6,416 bases of DNA from an uncultured bacterium (GTDB lineage: Bacteria; Bacteroidota; Bacteroidia; Bacteroidales; JACABE01): the NCBI GenBank assembly GCA_903911455.1, contig CAIWDQ010000636.1, positions 1-6,416 of the forward strand. Direction: 5' to 3'. Made by a program: the position numbers and the translations under genes. Below the pieces are notes generated by a model. It was not told the DNA's origin. It was given only the letters and a program-made list of their open reading frames with translations, and did no database searches. This document shows, in pieces, positions 6,377 to 6,416 of this stretch (positions are counted from its first letter, which is position 1; each line of letters begins with the position of its first letter).

Positions 6377-6416
6377 GAGAACACAAAATTACAAATTAGA
6401 TTTTAATGGACAAAAC
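6375..6416 (+). CDS. IS110-family transposase, N-terminal fragment cut by window end
   Basis: Only 14 codons are visible, MRTQNYKLDFNGQN, and the frame is open to the end of the window. This resembles the start of Bacteroidota IS110-family transposases, which commonly have an F-x-G-Q segment just before the first catalytic Asp of the RuvC-like DEDD domain (the I/VGIDVH motif). That Asp lies beyond the window, so the call rests on a short match from memory. An in-frame stop at 6342-6344 and the lack of another ATG after it support the start at 6375. The protein would act as a DNA recombinase guided by an element-encoded RNA, as shown for IS621 in this family. The long inverted repeat over the start codon also fits a mobile-element gene. 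Confidence 0.6.
   Translation, partial: MRTQNYKLDFNGQN

Larger units (their letters stand above)
6263..6416 (+). mobile_element. Probable left end of an IS110-family insertion sequence
   Basis: The element boundary must lie between the EEP stop codon (6262) and the transposase start (6375), since the EEP protein appears complete. IS110 elements lack ordinary terminal inverted repeats and usually make no target duplication, so the exact end cannot be placed without an empty site or a second copy. The rest of the element lies to the right of the window. Confidence 0.5.

Overview
The window looks like a piece of a Bacteroidota chromosome. It is AT-rich, its genes lack Shine-Dalgarno sequences, several upstream regions carry TAnnTTTG-type -7 boxes, and the gene content (modular secreted GH29 fucosidase, bacterial GH3-family enzyme, IS110-like transposase start) fits that phylum. 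The order or genus cannot be fixed from the sequence alone.

Layout. Positions 1-659 hold no convincing gene. Their main feature is a tandem array (106-403) of about seven 42-43 bp units, each with dyad-symmetric ends, followed by AT-rich DNA with two small palindromes and a possible promoter. A secreted alpha-L-fucosidase (660-2762, +) follows. It converges on a LysE-family exporter (2825-3466, -), and the two share a hairpin terminator at 2770-2800. The exporter lies 40 bp downstream of a GH3-family acyl-acid amido synthetase-like enzyme (3507-5054, -), so these two probably form one transcript. A 101-bp AT-rich divergent spacer separates them from a membrane-anchored endonuclease/exonuclease/phosphatase (EEP) family hydrolase (5156-6262, +). 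At the right edge, a truncated reading frame (from 6375) looks like the first 14 residues of an IS110-family transposase. Its leader carries a perfect 12-bp inverted repeat that covers the start codon.

How the parts may work together. The fucosidase releases fucose from glycans outside the cytoplasm, but no SusC/SusD pair or sugar-PUL regulator lies beside it here. The GH3/LysE pair suggests, by inference only, a cytoplasmic enzyme that joins an acid to an amino acid and an exporter for the amino acid or the conjugate. The EEP protein appears to be an independent envelope phosphodiesterase or phosphatase. The least explained parts are the dyad-repeat array at the left and the start-codon-covering inverted repeat at the right.
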